From positions 62,001 to 126,000 of the forward strand of contig NZ_ARYN01000012.1 of the NCBI RefSeq assembly GCF_002094855.1: DNA of 64,000 nt. The letters are read 5' to 3'. The notes beneath the pieces were generated by a model, which was given only the letters and a program-made list of their open reading frames with translations, did not search any database and was not told the DNA's origin. Every line of letters starts with the position of its first letter. Within the stretch, counting starts at the first letter, position 1. The DNA comes from Zunongwangia atlantica 22II14-10F7 (GTDB taxonomy: Bacteria > Bacteroidota > Bacteroidia > Flavobacteriales > Flavobacteriaceae). The position numbers were made by a program, and so were the translations under genes. Below are positions 27,028 to 36,773 of the stretch, piece after piece.

Positions 27028-29400
27028 ATGTTCAAAATTCATCTAAAATCAGCCTGGAGAAACTTGTGGAAATCCAAGTTCTATAATGGCCTAAGTTTAC
27101 TGGGGTTATCGCTGGGGCTCTGTGTTGCTATTTTTATCGCTGTATGGATTAATTCTGAATTAAGTTATAATGAAATTGGCGACGCTAAACGTATTTATAG
27201 AGTTTCCAGCAATATGGGTTCAGGAAATGAACAGAAAACCTGGGGTAGCTCGGTTGGCCCGGTAGCTTACTATGCTAAAACCGATTTGCCTGAAGTTGAA
27301 AGTGCCACCAGAACAATGAATTTTAATTGGTACCGAATTTTTAGTACCTCATCAAATAAATTCGAAGCTAATGGTGGCGTTTTAGTTGATCCTGAATTTT
27401 TTAATTTTTTCGATTTAAAATTCATTGAAGGAGATTCTTCAACTCCTTTTGCAGGAAATAATTCAGTCATCATCACCAAAAAAGCAGCCCAAAAATATTT
27501 TGGAACTACGGAGGTTATTGGCAAAACCATCGCTGCCGATTATAAAGAACAATTTACCGTAACCGGGATTATAGAAGACCTCCCAAATAATTCCAGTTTA
27601 GATTACGAATTGTTCTTCCCTATTTCTATTTTCTCTAATGAATATGATGGTAACGGATATTGGGAATCTATGGATAGTGATTGGGGAAACTTCAATTTTC
27701 TAACGTTTCTAAAATTAAAACAGAATGCTTCCGCGGAAAAGGTAGTAAAAAAACTAACTGACATCCAGCAATCTAAAGATCCAAATGCAGTCCCAATTGG
27801 AGATAATGGCTCTTACTATTTGCAACCTTTCCAGCAAATGAACCTATACAGTTATGGCGGTGAGCCTACCCAAATTAAAACAGTACGCATCTTTGGAATT
27901 GTCTTAGTTCTTATTCTTTGTATTGCCTGTATAAATTACGTAAACCTAAATACCGCAAGATCGATACAAAGAGCCAAAGAGGTAAGTCTTCGCAAACTAA
28001 TTGGTGCAGATAGAAAGCAACTTTTTATACAGTTTATAATTGAGTCGTGTATTTTCTTTTTATTAGCGATTGTCTTAGCGATGGGGCTAATCTATTTATT
28101 AGCCCCTTCTTTTAATTCGGTTTCAGGAAAAAATATTGACTTCAATTTTCTTGATACAGAGTTATGGGGAATGATTGGTTCAGTATTTATTTCAACATTA
28201 GTTGCTTCTTCTATTTACCCGGCAATTTTATTGTCTTCTTTTAAACCTCTTGAAGCTATCAAAGGAAACGTGATTACCGGTATTGGCGCCGGAAGTTTTA
28301 GAAAAGTTTTGGTTTGTCTTCAGTTTTCATTTTCAGTAATTCTAATTATAAGCACCATAATTATTGGGAAGCAACTGGATTTTATTACCAGTAAAAATCC
28401 CGGATACGATCGCTCGCAAGTGCTTCATTTTTCTATGCCTAAGGAAATGCGATCGCATAAAGAAGCTATCGTAAATCAGGTAAAAAATTTACCCAATATC
28501 GCCTCGGTTTCATTTAGCAATAATAACATTATAGATAATGGAATGACTACCGGAGACACCTATTGGGACGGCAAAGATCCACAAAGTGACTTTATTGTAA
28601 ACCCTATTGGCGTGGATAAAGATTTTATCCCAATGATGAAAATGCAACTGGTAGCCGGTGAAAATTTTAAAGGTCGCGCTGATGATTCTTTACATTTTAT
28701 ACTGAATGAAACTGCCGTAAAACAAGCGGGAATCGAAAACCCAATTGGTAAATCTTTTGAACTTTGGGAAACCAAAGGCACCATCGCCGGGGTTGTAAAG
28801 GATTTCAACTTTACGTCGATGAAAAATAAAATTGAACCTGCCGTGATGTATTACGATCCCGATCCTTATCGTATTTACATAAAAACCACAGATGGCGATA
28901 TTTCAGCAAGTATGGCTGCAATTGAAGAAATTTGGAACACCTACAATCCTGGTTTTCCTTTTAGTTATTCGTTTTTGGATAAGCAATACGAAACCATGTA
29001 TCGGAATGATATTAGAACAGGAAAACTGTTCAGGATTTTCTCGATTTTGGCCATTTTCGTTTCCTGTTTAGGCCTATTTGGGCTAAGCACCTATACCGCA
29101 CAACTTAAAAAACGTGAAATAGGTATTCGTAAAGTTTTAGGAGCTTCTGTAGCACAAATTTCCTCACTACTTTCTAAAGACTTTTTAAAATTGATTGCTA
29201 TTTCGTGCATTATCGCCATTCCTGTTGGTTGGTACTTAATGCAGTTCTGGCTACAAAATTTTGCTTACAAAACAAATCTTGACTGGTGGATTTTTGCCGG
29301 CGCAGGGATACTAACCTTGCTTATCGCCTTGGTAACCGTAAGCTCACAGGCTATAAAAGCAGCACTTTCAAATCCGGTTAAAAACATCAAAACAGAATAA
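27028..29400 (+). CDS. FtsX-type ABC permease P1 (MacB-like, double module)
   Basis: A 790-residue inner-membrane protein. It has one N-terminal helix (about 22-42), a MacB-type periplasmic domain (to about 285), a first FtsX module with helices near 288-308, 338-360 and 382-402 and the motif KEVSLRKLIGA (317-327), then a fifth helix (about 427-447), a second periplasmic domain and a second FtsX module with REIGIRKVLGAS and three more helices. The end is NPVKNIKTE. MacB itself has one such module and a fused ATPase; here two modules are fused and the ATPase is separate. First of eight paralogues, 4 bp from P2. Confidence 0.94.
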   Translation: MFKIHLKSAWRNLWKSKFYNGLSLLGLSLGLCVAIFIAVWINSELSYNEIGDAKRIYRVSSNMGSGNEQKTWGSSVGPVAYYAKTDLPEVESATRTMNFNWYRIFSTSSNKFEANGGVLVDPEFFNFFDLKFIEGDSSTPFAGNNSVIITKKAAQKYFGTTEVIGKTIAADYKEQFTVTGIIEDLPNNSSLDYELFFPISIFSNEYDGNGYWESMDSDWGNFNFLTFLKLKQNASAEKVVKKLTDIQQSKDPNAVPIGDNGSYYLQPFQQMNLYSYGGEPTQIKTVRIFGIVLVLILCIACINYVNLNTARSIQRAKEVSLRKLIGADRKQLFIQFIIESCIFFLLAIVLAMGLIYLLAPSFNSVSGKNIDFNFLDTELWGMIGSVFISTLVASSIYPAILLSSFKPLEAIKGNVITGIGAGSFRKVLVCLQFSFSVILIISTIIIGKQLDFITSKNPGYDRSQVLHFSMPKEMRSHKEAIVNQVKNLPNIASVSFSNNNIIDNGMTTGDTYWDGKDPQSDFIVNPIGVDKDFIPMMKMQLVAGENFKGRADDSLHFILNETAVKQAGIENPIGKSFELWETKGTIAGVVKDFNFTSMKNKIEPAVMYYDPDPYRIYIKTTDGDISASMAAIEEIWNTYNPGFPFSYSFLDKQYETMYRNDIRTGKLFRIFSILAIFVSCLGLFGLSTYTAQLKKREIGIRKVLGASVAQISSLLSKDFLKLIAISCIIAIPVGWYLMQFWLQNFAYKTNLDWWIFAGAGILTLLIALVTVSSQAIKAALSNPVKNIKTE

Positions 29401-29404
29401 AGCC

Positions 29405-31831
29405 ATGTTTAAAAACTACATCAAAATCGCCTGGCGAAATATCTGGAAAAACAAGCTTTTTTCAGCAATAAACATTATTAGTCTGGCTATAGGATTAAGT
29501 GCCTCATTTGTGATTGGCCTTATGATCTATCATGAATTCTCTTTTGATAATTTTCATCCAAATCAGGATCGAATTTATCGAATTTCTACACGGTTTTTTG
29601 GCGAAGATCATTCTAATATTAATCGTGGTGTAAACACGCCACTTACTAAAGTTTTAAAAGATGATTTTCCGGGTATTTCAAGTGCAACTTCACTTTACAC
29701 CTACAGGCCTTATGAAGTAAAGGTTGGTGACAAAAAATATAAGAATTCTGAAGGTGCTATTTTTACCGATAAAAATTACTTCGAAATCTTCCAATATCAG
29801 TTTCTGGCTGGCACAAAAGAAGCTTTAAACGATCCTAACAAGATCATTCTTAGTAAGAATAAAGCTGAAAAGTATTTCCCAAATCTTTCTTACGATCAGG
29901 TTTTAGGAAAAACCATCACTTATGATGATTCTGCCACTGTTGAAGTTGCCGGAATTGTAGCCGATTTTAGTGAAAAAACCGACCTGATTTTTGACGAGTT
30001 TATCTCGCTGGATGCAGCCAAAAAAACAGATATGGACTGGGCTGTAAGCAACGAAAGTTGGACGAGTATAAGTTCTAGCTCACAACTTTTTGTGTTGCTT
30101 CATCCTAACACTGTAAAAAGTGAACTTCAGAATAAATTAGATGCGCTGGGTAAAGAGCACGAAGACAAAGAAGCAGCCGAAAGAGGAGATCATTTAGGTT
30201 TTAATCTTCAGGCTTTACCAGAAATGCATTTTAGCGAGTACGGTTTGTTCGATTACGGAAATAGCGCTGCAAATAAATCGGTTTTAACCTATTTATCATT
30301 TATTGCGCTATTCTTATTGCTTTTAGGCTGCATCAATTTTGTAAACTTAAATACCGCAGCAGCAACGCAAAGCGCCAAAGAAATTGGAATTCGAAAAACC
30401 CTTGGAAGTTCTAAAAAGCAACTTATGTTTCAGTTTTTAGGCGAAACATTTTTGCTTACACTTATCTCTGGAATCCTGTCGATTGGGTTTGGTTATATGC
30501 TCTACAAGATTTTTGCTGAATTTTTATCACCAACATTCCATTATAGCTTAATACTTCAACCAGAAATTATTGTTGGCATAATACTACTCTTGCTAATTGT
30601 AAGTGCCTTAGCAGGGGTTTACCCGGCAATTATCCTGTCGCAATTCAAACCCGTTTCAATTCTAAAAAGCAATATATTTTTCAGAAAAGATAAAGGAGAA
30701 CTTCGTAAGTTCTTAAGCTTTTTCCAATTCGGGATCGCCCAAATATTTATCATCGCGACGATTTTGGTAGGAAAGCAAATTCATTTTATGCTGAATAAAG
30801 ATCTTGGCTTTAAGTCTAATGAAATTGCCTTTGTTGAATTTCCTTATCAGGATGAGAATATCGACAAAAGATATCTTTTAAAAAATGAATTAAAATCTAA
30901 TCCAAAAATCAACAATCTCAGCTTAGCCAGCGCTGCGCCTTCTTCTTACACCATGTATGGCACCTTAATTACGTATGCTACTGAAAATGGAGAGGAAAAA
31001 ACGCAGGCAGACGAGTTATTTGGCGACACTAATTACCTGGAACTTTATAATATTCCTTTACTCGCCGGCCGCAAGCCTATTAACGACAGCATTAATGAAT
31101 TTGTAGCGAACCAAACTCTGGTAAAAAAATTAGGATATAGCGATCCAGAAGATATAATCAACCAGCGGGTTAATATTGGTGAAACTCCTTATACAATTGT
31201 TGGCGTTATGCAGGATTTTAATCAGGGATCTTTAAGGAGCGACATTAGACCAATGATTTTCACTACAGATATTAACAGAAAATGGCGCACTCAGTTTAGT
31301 ACCTTAAGTTTTAGCTTTAATCCTAACAACCTTAGTAGCGCTATTGCTGATGTTGAAAAACAATGGAAAAACATTTATCCTGAAGCAGATTTTGAGGTAC
31401 AATTTGTAGATGAAACGCTAGCTTCGTTTTACCGCCAGGAACAACGTATTTCCAAATTATTACAATGGGCTACAGGGCTTAGTATTTTAATAAGTGCTTT
31501 AGGGTTATTTGGATTGGTGATCTATACAACAGAGCGAAAAACAAAAGAAATAGGAATCAGGAAAATACTTGGTGCTTCCTTACTGAGGCTTAATGCAACT
31601 TTATGTAAAGATTTTATTATTCCGGTGGCGATTGCTGTTTTGGTAGCCATCCCAATAGCATTTTATCTTATCGATAACTGGTTACAAGATTATGCGTATA
31701 AAACTGAAATAAGTTGGTGGGTTTTCGCACTTAGCGCCATAGGAATGCTGATTTTCGCTGTTATTCTAATGAGTTTTAGAACCATCCAGACTGCCTTAAG
31801 AAATCCTGTAAAATCTCTAAGAACCGAATAG
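29405..31831 (+). CDS. FtsX-type ABC permease P2
   Basis: An 808-residue paralogue of P1 with the same eight-helix, two-periplasmic-domain layout. It begins MFKNYIKIAWRNIWKNK and ends NPVKSLRTE. The first FtsX motif is KEIGIRKTLGSSKKQ (about 325-339) and the second is KEIGIRKILGAS. The GVYPAIILSQFKP block marks the end of the first module. The two motifs are both close to consensus, unlike in some sister copies. Only 4 bp from P1 and 2 bp from P3, suggesting tight translational coupling. Confidence 0.94.
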   Translation: MFKNYIKIAWRNIWKNKLFSAINIISLAIGLSASFVIGLMIYHEFSFDNFHPNQDRIYRISTRFFGEDHSNINRGVNTPLTKVLKDDFPGISSATSLYTYRPYEVKVGDKKYKNSEGAIFTDKNYFEIFQYQFLAGTKEALNDPNKIILSKNKAEKYFPNLSYDQVLGKTITYDDSATVEVAGIVADFSEKTDLIFDEFISLDAAKKTDMDWAVSNESWTSISSSSQLFVLLHPNTVKSELQNKLDALGKEHEDKEAAERGDHLGFNLQALPEMHFSEYGLFDYGNSAANKSVLTYLSFIALFLLLLGCINFVNLNTAAATQSAKEIGIRKTLGSSKKQLMFQFLGETFLLTLISGILSIGFGYMLYKIFAEFLSPTFHYSLILQPEIIVGIILLLLIVSALAGVYPAIILSQFKPVSILKSNIFFRKDKGELRKFLSFFQFGIAQIFIIATILVGKQIHFMLNKDLGFKSNEIAFVEFPYQDENIDKRYLLKNELKSNPKINNLSLASAAPSSYTMYGTLITYATENGEEKTQADELFGDTNYLELYNIPLLAGRKPINDSINEFVANQTLVKKLGYSDPEDIINQRVNIGETPYTIVGVMQDFNQGSLRSDIRPMIFTTDINRKWRTQFSTLSFSFNPNNLSSAIADVEKQWKNIYPEADFEVQFVDETLASFYRQEQRISKLLQWATGLSILISALGLFGLVIYTTERKTKEIGIRKILGASLLRLNATLCKDFIIPVAIAVLVAIPIAFYLIDNWLQDYAYKTEISWWVFALSAIGMLIFAVILMSFRTIQTALRNPVKSLRTE

Positions 31832-31833
31832 TC

Positions 31834-34260
31834 ATGATCAAAAATCACATCAAAATCGCCTGGCGGAATCTTCTTAAAAACAGCACCTATTCGTTAATCA
31901 ACATTATCGGGTTAACGATGGGATTAGCGGCCTGTCTTGCCGTAACCACTGTGGTAATCGATGAATCTTCTTATGATCGATTTTGGACAAAAAAAGACCA
32001 GATTTTTAGAGTAAATACTATAAATACTCGAGACGGAGAACTTTTAGAAAAAGGAGATTACGCACTATCGGGAACTAATACGGCGCTAAAAGATTTCCCG
32101 GAAGTGGAGGCTATTACCTCAATCCAGCAATTTGACACCTATTTTAGTTTTAGAAATATTCAGGGTGAAGGCACAAAAACCAAAGTGATCCAAACCACTC
32201 CTTCATTTCTGGAGATGTTTGATGTTGAGATCACATCAGGGAGTCCAAAGAATTTAGTTGAAGGAACTCCAAACATTGTAATTTCAGAGTCATTGGTAAA
32301 AAGATTTTTTAATGGTAGCAATCCGGTTGGAGAGACCATCAAAGATCTGCCTTCTTACAGCAATGAACCTAACGAGTATCTTATCACGGGGATTTTCAAA
32401 GATATACCGGAAAACACCCATCTTAAAGGGCAGGTGATTTATCTGCATAAACCCAGAACAGAGGTGCTTAATAAGAAGCAGTTTGGATTTTTTCAAACCT
32501 ATTATGTAAGTCTGAAAAACGATGTGGATAAAACAACGTTTGAAGCGAAATACAATAATTGGTATTCAAATTATACCGAAGTGAAACATCCAGATAATTT
32601 TGAGTTACAGCCTTTACAAGATATTTATCTAAGATCTGATTTTGCCGGCAACCAGATTTACAAAGGAAGTGCCCAAAAACTTTATATTCTAGGTGCGATA
32701 GCGATTTTATTATTGGTTATCGCCTGCATCAATTATATCAACCTAACTACAGCCAGAGCTTCTCACAAAATGCAGGAGACTGGTGTTAGAAAGGTTTTAG
32801 GAGCAGATCGGCTTCAGCTTATATCTCAATATTTGGCAGAATCTGGATTGTTTTTTCTTATTTCTGGCATTCTTGCTTTTGTGATCTATCAGCTGAGTTT
32901 ACCGGGCATCGTAAGCTATATCGATCATCCTTTGGCGCTTACTTTTAGCAATTCTGCGTTATTATTTTTAGGTGCCATTTTATCGATTTTCGCCTTAAGT
33001 GTTCTAACAGGCTTATATCCTGCACTGTTGATCTCAAGAATAAACCCTTTGGCTTCGTTACGCAAGAAATTTAGATCTAGCGGCACAGGCCAGACTCAGT
33101 TTGTGAGAAAAGGGCTTGTGGTCTTTCAATTTTCAATTTCACTAGTTGTACTCATCGCTATGATCGTGGTCAACCAACAAGTAACACTTTTGAAATCTAA
33201 AGATATCGGGTTCGATACTTCCAATCTTCTAAGCATTAAATATTCGACCTGGCAGAATAAAGGCGAGAGCTTTAAAAACGAATTACTTAAAAGTCCGTTT
33301 GTACAAAATGCGAGTATTTCTTCTTGGATTCCATCTGGTGGAGGCGGAAGTATGAATCGAAGAATTGAAAGTCCGGACAAAACTGGTGATGAAGTGGAGA
33401 TTTGGTATATGTTCGCCGATACCGATCTTGCTGAAACTTTAGGCCTGGAAATTGAAAAAGGAAGATTTTTGAGCGATGATTTTGGCGGTGATGCCCTGCC
33501 ACAAAGTTTTTATATTGAAATGGATTCGGTCAAAAAAGCTGAGTTGGAGAAAAGACCATCTCTAATTACCGCTCAGGCTGCAAGACTTTTAAAAGTTGAT
33601 CAATTAAATGTAGCTAATAAAGATTTGGAAGCAACGCCTGTTGGTATTGTGAGCAATTTTAATAATGAAAATCTTAGAACCAGCGCAAAACCAGTCGTGA
33701 TTCAGGCTGATAAAAATCCAGATCGCGGAAGCCTACTCATGCGTATAAAACCCGGCTCTGAGACAAAAGTTAGAGCTAAAATCAACGAATTATGGCAAGA
33801 ATTTTATCCTTACAAGCTTCTGGAAATTAATAATGTTTCAGGCCTATTGCAAAAACAATACGAAGCTGAGACCAAGCTTTTACAATTCTTCAGCTTCTTT
33901 AGTGCGCTTAGTTTATTCCTGGCAGCCTTGGGTGTTTTTGGGTTGATCGTTCAGGTAACCGAGCAGCGCGTAAAAGAAATAGGAATTCGGAAAGTGCTTG
34001 GTGCTTCGGTACAATCTATTGTGATGCTATTCTCTAAAGACTTTTTAAAAACCATTGCTGTAGCACTTATTATCGCCATTCCAATTGGTTGGTACGCAAT
34101 GCAGGAATGGCTTCAGGATTATGCGCATCGCATAGAAATAAAATGGTGGGTTTTTGGGCTTGCTGCTTCCGTAGTAATAGGTATCGCTATGTTAACCGTG
34201 GGAATTCAATCGGCTAAAAAAGCAATCATCAATCCCGCAAAAAGCTTAAAAACGGAATAA
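31834..34260 (+). CDS. FtsX-type ABC permease P3
   Basis: An 808-residue paralogue with the shared layout, beginning MIKNHIKIAWRNLLKNS and ending NPAKSLKTE. The first FtsX motif reads QETGVRKVLGADR (about 314-326) and the second KEIGIRKVLGAS. Its second periplasmic domain differs from the others: it lacks the usual NETA/NEKM stretch and has instead an acidic, longer segment (FGGDALPQSFYIEMDS and ELEKRPSLITAQAA, about 550-585). Such variation in the periplasmic part suggests a different cargo or adaptor contact. It is 23 bp from P4. Confidence 0.93.
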   Translation: MIKNHIKIAWRNLLKNSTYSLINIIGLTMGLAACLAVTTVVIDESSYDRFWTKKDQIFRVNTINTRDGELLEKGDYALSGTNTALKDFPEVEAITSIQQFDTYFSFRNIQGEGTKTKVIQTTPSFLEMFDVEITSGSPKNLVEGTPNIVISESLVKRFFNGSNPVGETIKDLPSYSNEPNEYLITGIFKDIPENTHLKGQVIYLHKPRTEVLNKKQFGFFQTYYVSLKNDVDKTTFEAKYNNWYSNYTEVKHPDNFELQPLQDIYLRSDFAGNQIYKGSAQKLYILGAIAILLLVIACINYINLTTARASHKMQETGVRKVLGADRLQLISQYLAESGLFFLISGILAFVIYQLSLPGIVSYIDHPLALTFSNSALLFLGAILSIFALSVLTGLYPALLISRINPLASLRKKFRSSGTGQTQFVRKGLVVFQFSISLVVLIAMIVVNQQVTLLKSKDIGFDTSNLLSIKYSTWQNKGESFKNELLKSPFVQNASISSWIPSGGGGSMNRRIESPDKTGDEVEIWYMFADTDLAETLGLEIEKGRFLSDDFGGDALPQSFYIEMDSVKKAELEKRPSLITAQAARLLKVDQLNVANKDLEATPVGIVSNFNNENLRTSAKPVVIQADKNPDRGSLLMRIKPGSETKVRAKINELWQEFYPYKLLEINNVSGLLQKQYEAETKLLQFFSFFSALSLFLAALGVFGLIVQVTEQRVKEIGIRKVLGASVQSIVMLFSKDFLKTIAVALIIAIPIGWYAMQEWLQDYAHRIEIKWWVFGLAASVVIGIAMLTVGIQSAKKAIINPAKSLKTE

Positions 34261-34283
34261 TTCATCTTAAAACCTCATCGATC

Positions 34284-36725
34284 ATGCTTAAAAACTATAT
34301 CAAAATAGCCTGGAGGATTCTGCTTAAGAATAAAAAAGATTCAGTAATAAGTATTGGTGGGCTGGCCTTAGGTTTAGCTTGTTGTATCCTACTTGTTTTA
34401 TATGTAAGATTCGAATGGTCTTTTGATGATTTTCATGATAATGCCGATAATTTATACCACCTAACCGAAGAAGTAACCTATCCTAGTGATGGCTCTATCC
34501 ACAAATTTGCCTTCCATCCTTACCAGGCTGCTCTAGCTTTAAAAAATGATATCCCTGAGATCGAATCGATCACTGCGATTGCACAATTAACTCTAGATAT
34601 AAGACATCAAAATAACTTTCACAAAGAGAAAATCAATTTTGTAAGCAGTGAGTTTTTAAATGATTTCAGTTTTCCGCTTTTGTATGGTAATGCAGCTTCG
34701 GTTTTAGATGAAAAAAATAATGTTGTTATTACTGAAGCGATCGCCAAAAAATATTTTGGTACCAGCCAGGCCATTGGTAAAGATTTAAATATAAGAGCCA
34801 ACAATAGTATTAAAAGCTATACGGTTGCAGGAATTACAAAAGAGATCCCTAAAAACTCGAGTATCCAGTTTGACATTTTGCTTCCTTTCGATAATTATTT
34901 TAGCTCCTGCAACCCAGCAATGGCAGATTATTATAAAAATGAATGGGCTAGCGGTTTTTGTAACCTATGGGTAAAACTGAATAAGGAATCTTCTGTACAG
35001 GCCATTGAAGCAAAATTCCCAGAGTTTTTAGAAAAACATATGGGAAATTTGGCGACCAACCAAAACATGAAAATGCATTTGGAGCCGCTTTCTAAGGTTC
35101 ATTTTAATACTGAAGTCTACAATCCAACCGCAACAAATGCTATGTACACCATCATCTTAGGGGTTATAGCAGCAATTATTTTAATCATCGCCGGGATTAA
35201 TTTTGTGAGCCTTAGGCTTAGCCAAACCGACGAGAAAATGAAAGAAATAGCCGTAAGACGTTCTATAGGTGCTTTTAAAAAACAAATTGGATTTCAAATC
35301 TATGGTGAAATATTCTTACACTGTGCTTTATCGCTAATATTGGGCGTTTTAATGGCTTCTATTTTTTCTTCATCTTTTGAAGTTTTAATAGGAAAGCAGC
35401 TGGAAATGAAACTTTGGGCAGATCCTGTAATCTGGTTATCGATCTTAGGTTTACTACTTTTTTTAACGATTATTACTGGTATTTACCCGGCAATTCACAT
35501 TTCAAGAAAAACACCGGCTTCATTTTTTAGTGAGCATGTTTCTTCAACAAAAACACCTGATTTTATAAAAAGTCTGGTCGTATTTCAATTTAGCCTATCG
35601 ATAATATTCCTCATTTTAAGTTTTATCATGAAACAGCAGGTTAGCTTTATGCTAAATAAAGATTTAGGTTATAATACATCGAATATCGTTGCGGTTAATT
35701 TTAATCCTGAAATAGAACGTGCCAACGAACTTGCTACCTTATTTGTAAACGAGCTTAAAAAGTTACCTGCAATAGAGAATGCTTCGATCGTTTCTGGATC
35801 CTATAAAAATTACGACATGAAGGAATTTGGTTTTGGGATGGGCGGATTATTGGTAGGTTCTACTATCCCGGGCTTAGGTCAAGGCATTAAAACAGAAGTA
35901 GTAGACGAAAACTACTTAAAAACCATGAATATTAAGTTACTACAAGGAGAAAACTTCAGTAAAGAAAAACCAGTAAATCTTGAGAATGGTATTTTAGTAA
36001 ATAAAAAGTTTGCTGAAGCTATTGGCTTAGAAAATCCAGTAGGAGAAGTTCTTCAGGACAAAAATGATGATGGCTGGACACCTCTTTTCGACGGAAAAAA
36101 GATCATAGGAGTTGTAGATAATTATCATTTCAATTCACTATTCAACCCATTAGAACCAATAGCTTTAAAATATATCAATACGGAAGCCCCCAGTACAGTC
36201 CTGGTTCAATTAAATTCAGAAACCAATTTAAAAACGCTGACTGCTATAGAAGATTCCTGGAAAAATATATTACCTGAAGAAAGTTTCAGTTTTAATTTTC
36301 TGGATCAATTGGTTCAACATCAATATCAACAGGAAATTAGGTGGAGCAAAATTTTAAATGCCTCGACGATAATTGCAATGCTGTTAGCCTGTTTCGGCAT
36401 TTTTTCAATGGTTTCTTACAGCCTAAAACGCCGGTTAAAAGAGATAGGGATCAGGAAAGTTTTTGGTGCTTCGGTAAATGCTATTCTAAAACTAATTACC
36501 TGGGATCTGTTAAAACTAATTTTAATAAGTATCGTTATCGCGACTCCTTTGGCCTATTACATCGGGGAAAAATGGTTACAGGATTTTGCCTATCGTATTA
36601 ATTTAAGTGTTTGGCAGTTTATTTTATCAGCCTTTATCACCATAGCCATCGCATTTATAACCATCAGTTTTAAAAGTATAAAAGCCGCATTACAAAACCC
36701 TGTTAAATCCCTCCGTTCAGAATAA
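34284..36725 (+). CDS. FtsX-type ABC permease P4
   Basis: An 813-residue paralogue, the longest of the eight, beginning MLKNYIKIAWRILLKNK and ending NPVKSLRSE. Its first FtsX motif is the most altered (KEIAVRRSIGAFKKQ, near 310-325), while the second keeps KEIGIRKVFGAS. The second periplasmic domain has a glycine-rich insertion (GFGMGGLLVG) not seen in the neighbours. Eight helices and two periplasmic domains are as in P1. The gap to P5 is 48 bp. Confidence 0.93.
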   Translation: MLKNYIKIAWRILLKNKKDSVISIGGLALGLACCILLVLYVRFEWSFDDFHDNADNLYHLTEEVTYPSDGSIHKFAFHPYQAALALKNDIPEIESITAIAQLTLDIRHQNNFHKEKINFVSSEFLNDFSFPLLYGNAASVLDEKNNVVITEAIAKKYFGTSQAIGKDLNIRANNSIKSYTVAGITKEIPKNSSIQFDILLPFDNYFSSCNPAMADYYKNEWASGFCNLWVKLNKESSVQAIEAKFPEFLEKHMGNLATNQNMKMHLEPLSKVHFNTEVYNPTATNAMYTIILGVIAAIILIIAGINFVSLRLSQTDEKMKEIAVRRSIGAFKKQIGFQIYGEIFLHCALSLILGVLMASIFSSSFEVLIGKQLEMKLWADPVIWLSILGLLLFLTIITGIYPAIHISRKTPASFFSEHVSSTKTPDFIKSLVVFQFSLSIIFLILSFIMKQQVSFMLNKDLGYNTSNIVAVNFNPEIERANELATLFVNELKKLPAIENASIVSGSYKNYDMKEFGFGMGGLLVGSTIPGLGQGIKTEVVDENYLKTMNIKLLQGENFSKEKPVNLENGILVNKKFAEAIGLENPVGEVLQDKNDDGWTPLFDGKKIIGVVDNYHFNSLFNPLEPIALKYINTEAPSTVLVQLNSETNLKTLTAIEDSWKNILPEESFSFNFLDQLVQHQYQQEIRWSKILNASTIIAMLLACFGIFSMVSYSLKRRLKEIGIRKVFGASVNAILKLITWDLLKLILISIVIATPLAYYIGEKWLQDFAYRINLSVWQFILSAFITIAIAFITISFKSIKAALQNPVKSLRSE

Positions 36726-36773
36726 TCATCACTCAATAAATCATTCAGTAACTCATCAAAAAAACACATCATC

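Noticed and set aside
26874..27086. 70-codon frame between ATPase 1 and P1
   Set aside because: It overlaps both genes, has no recognisable features, and is AT-rich low-complexity sequence.
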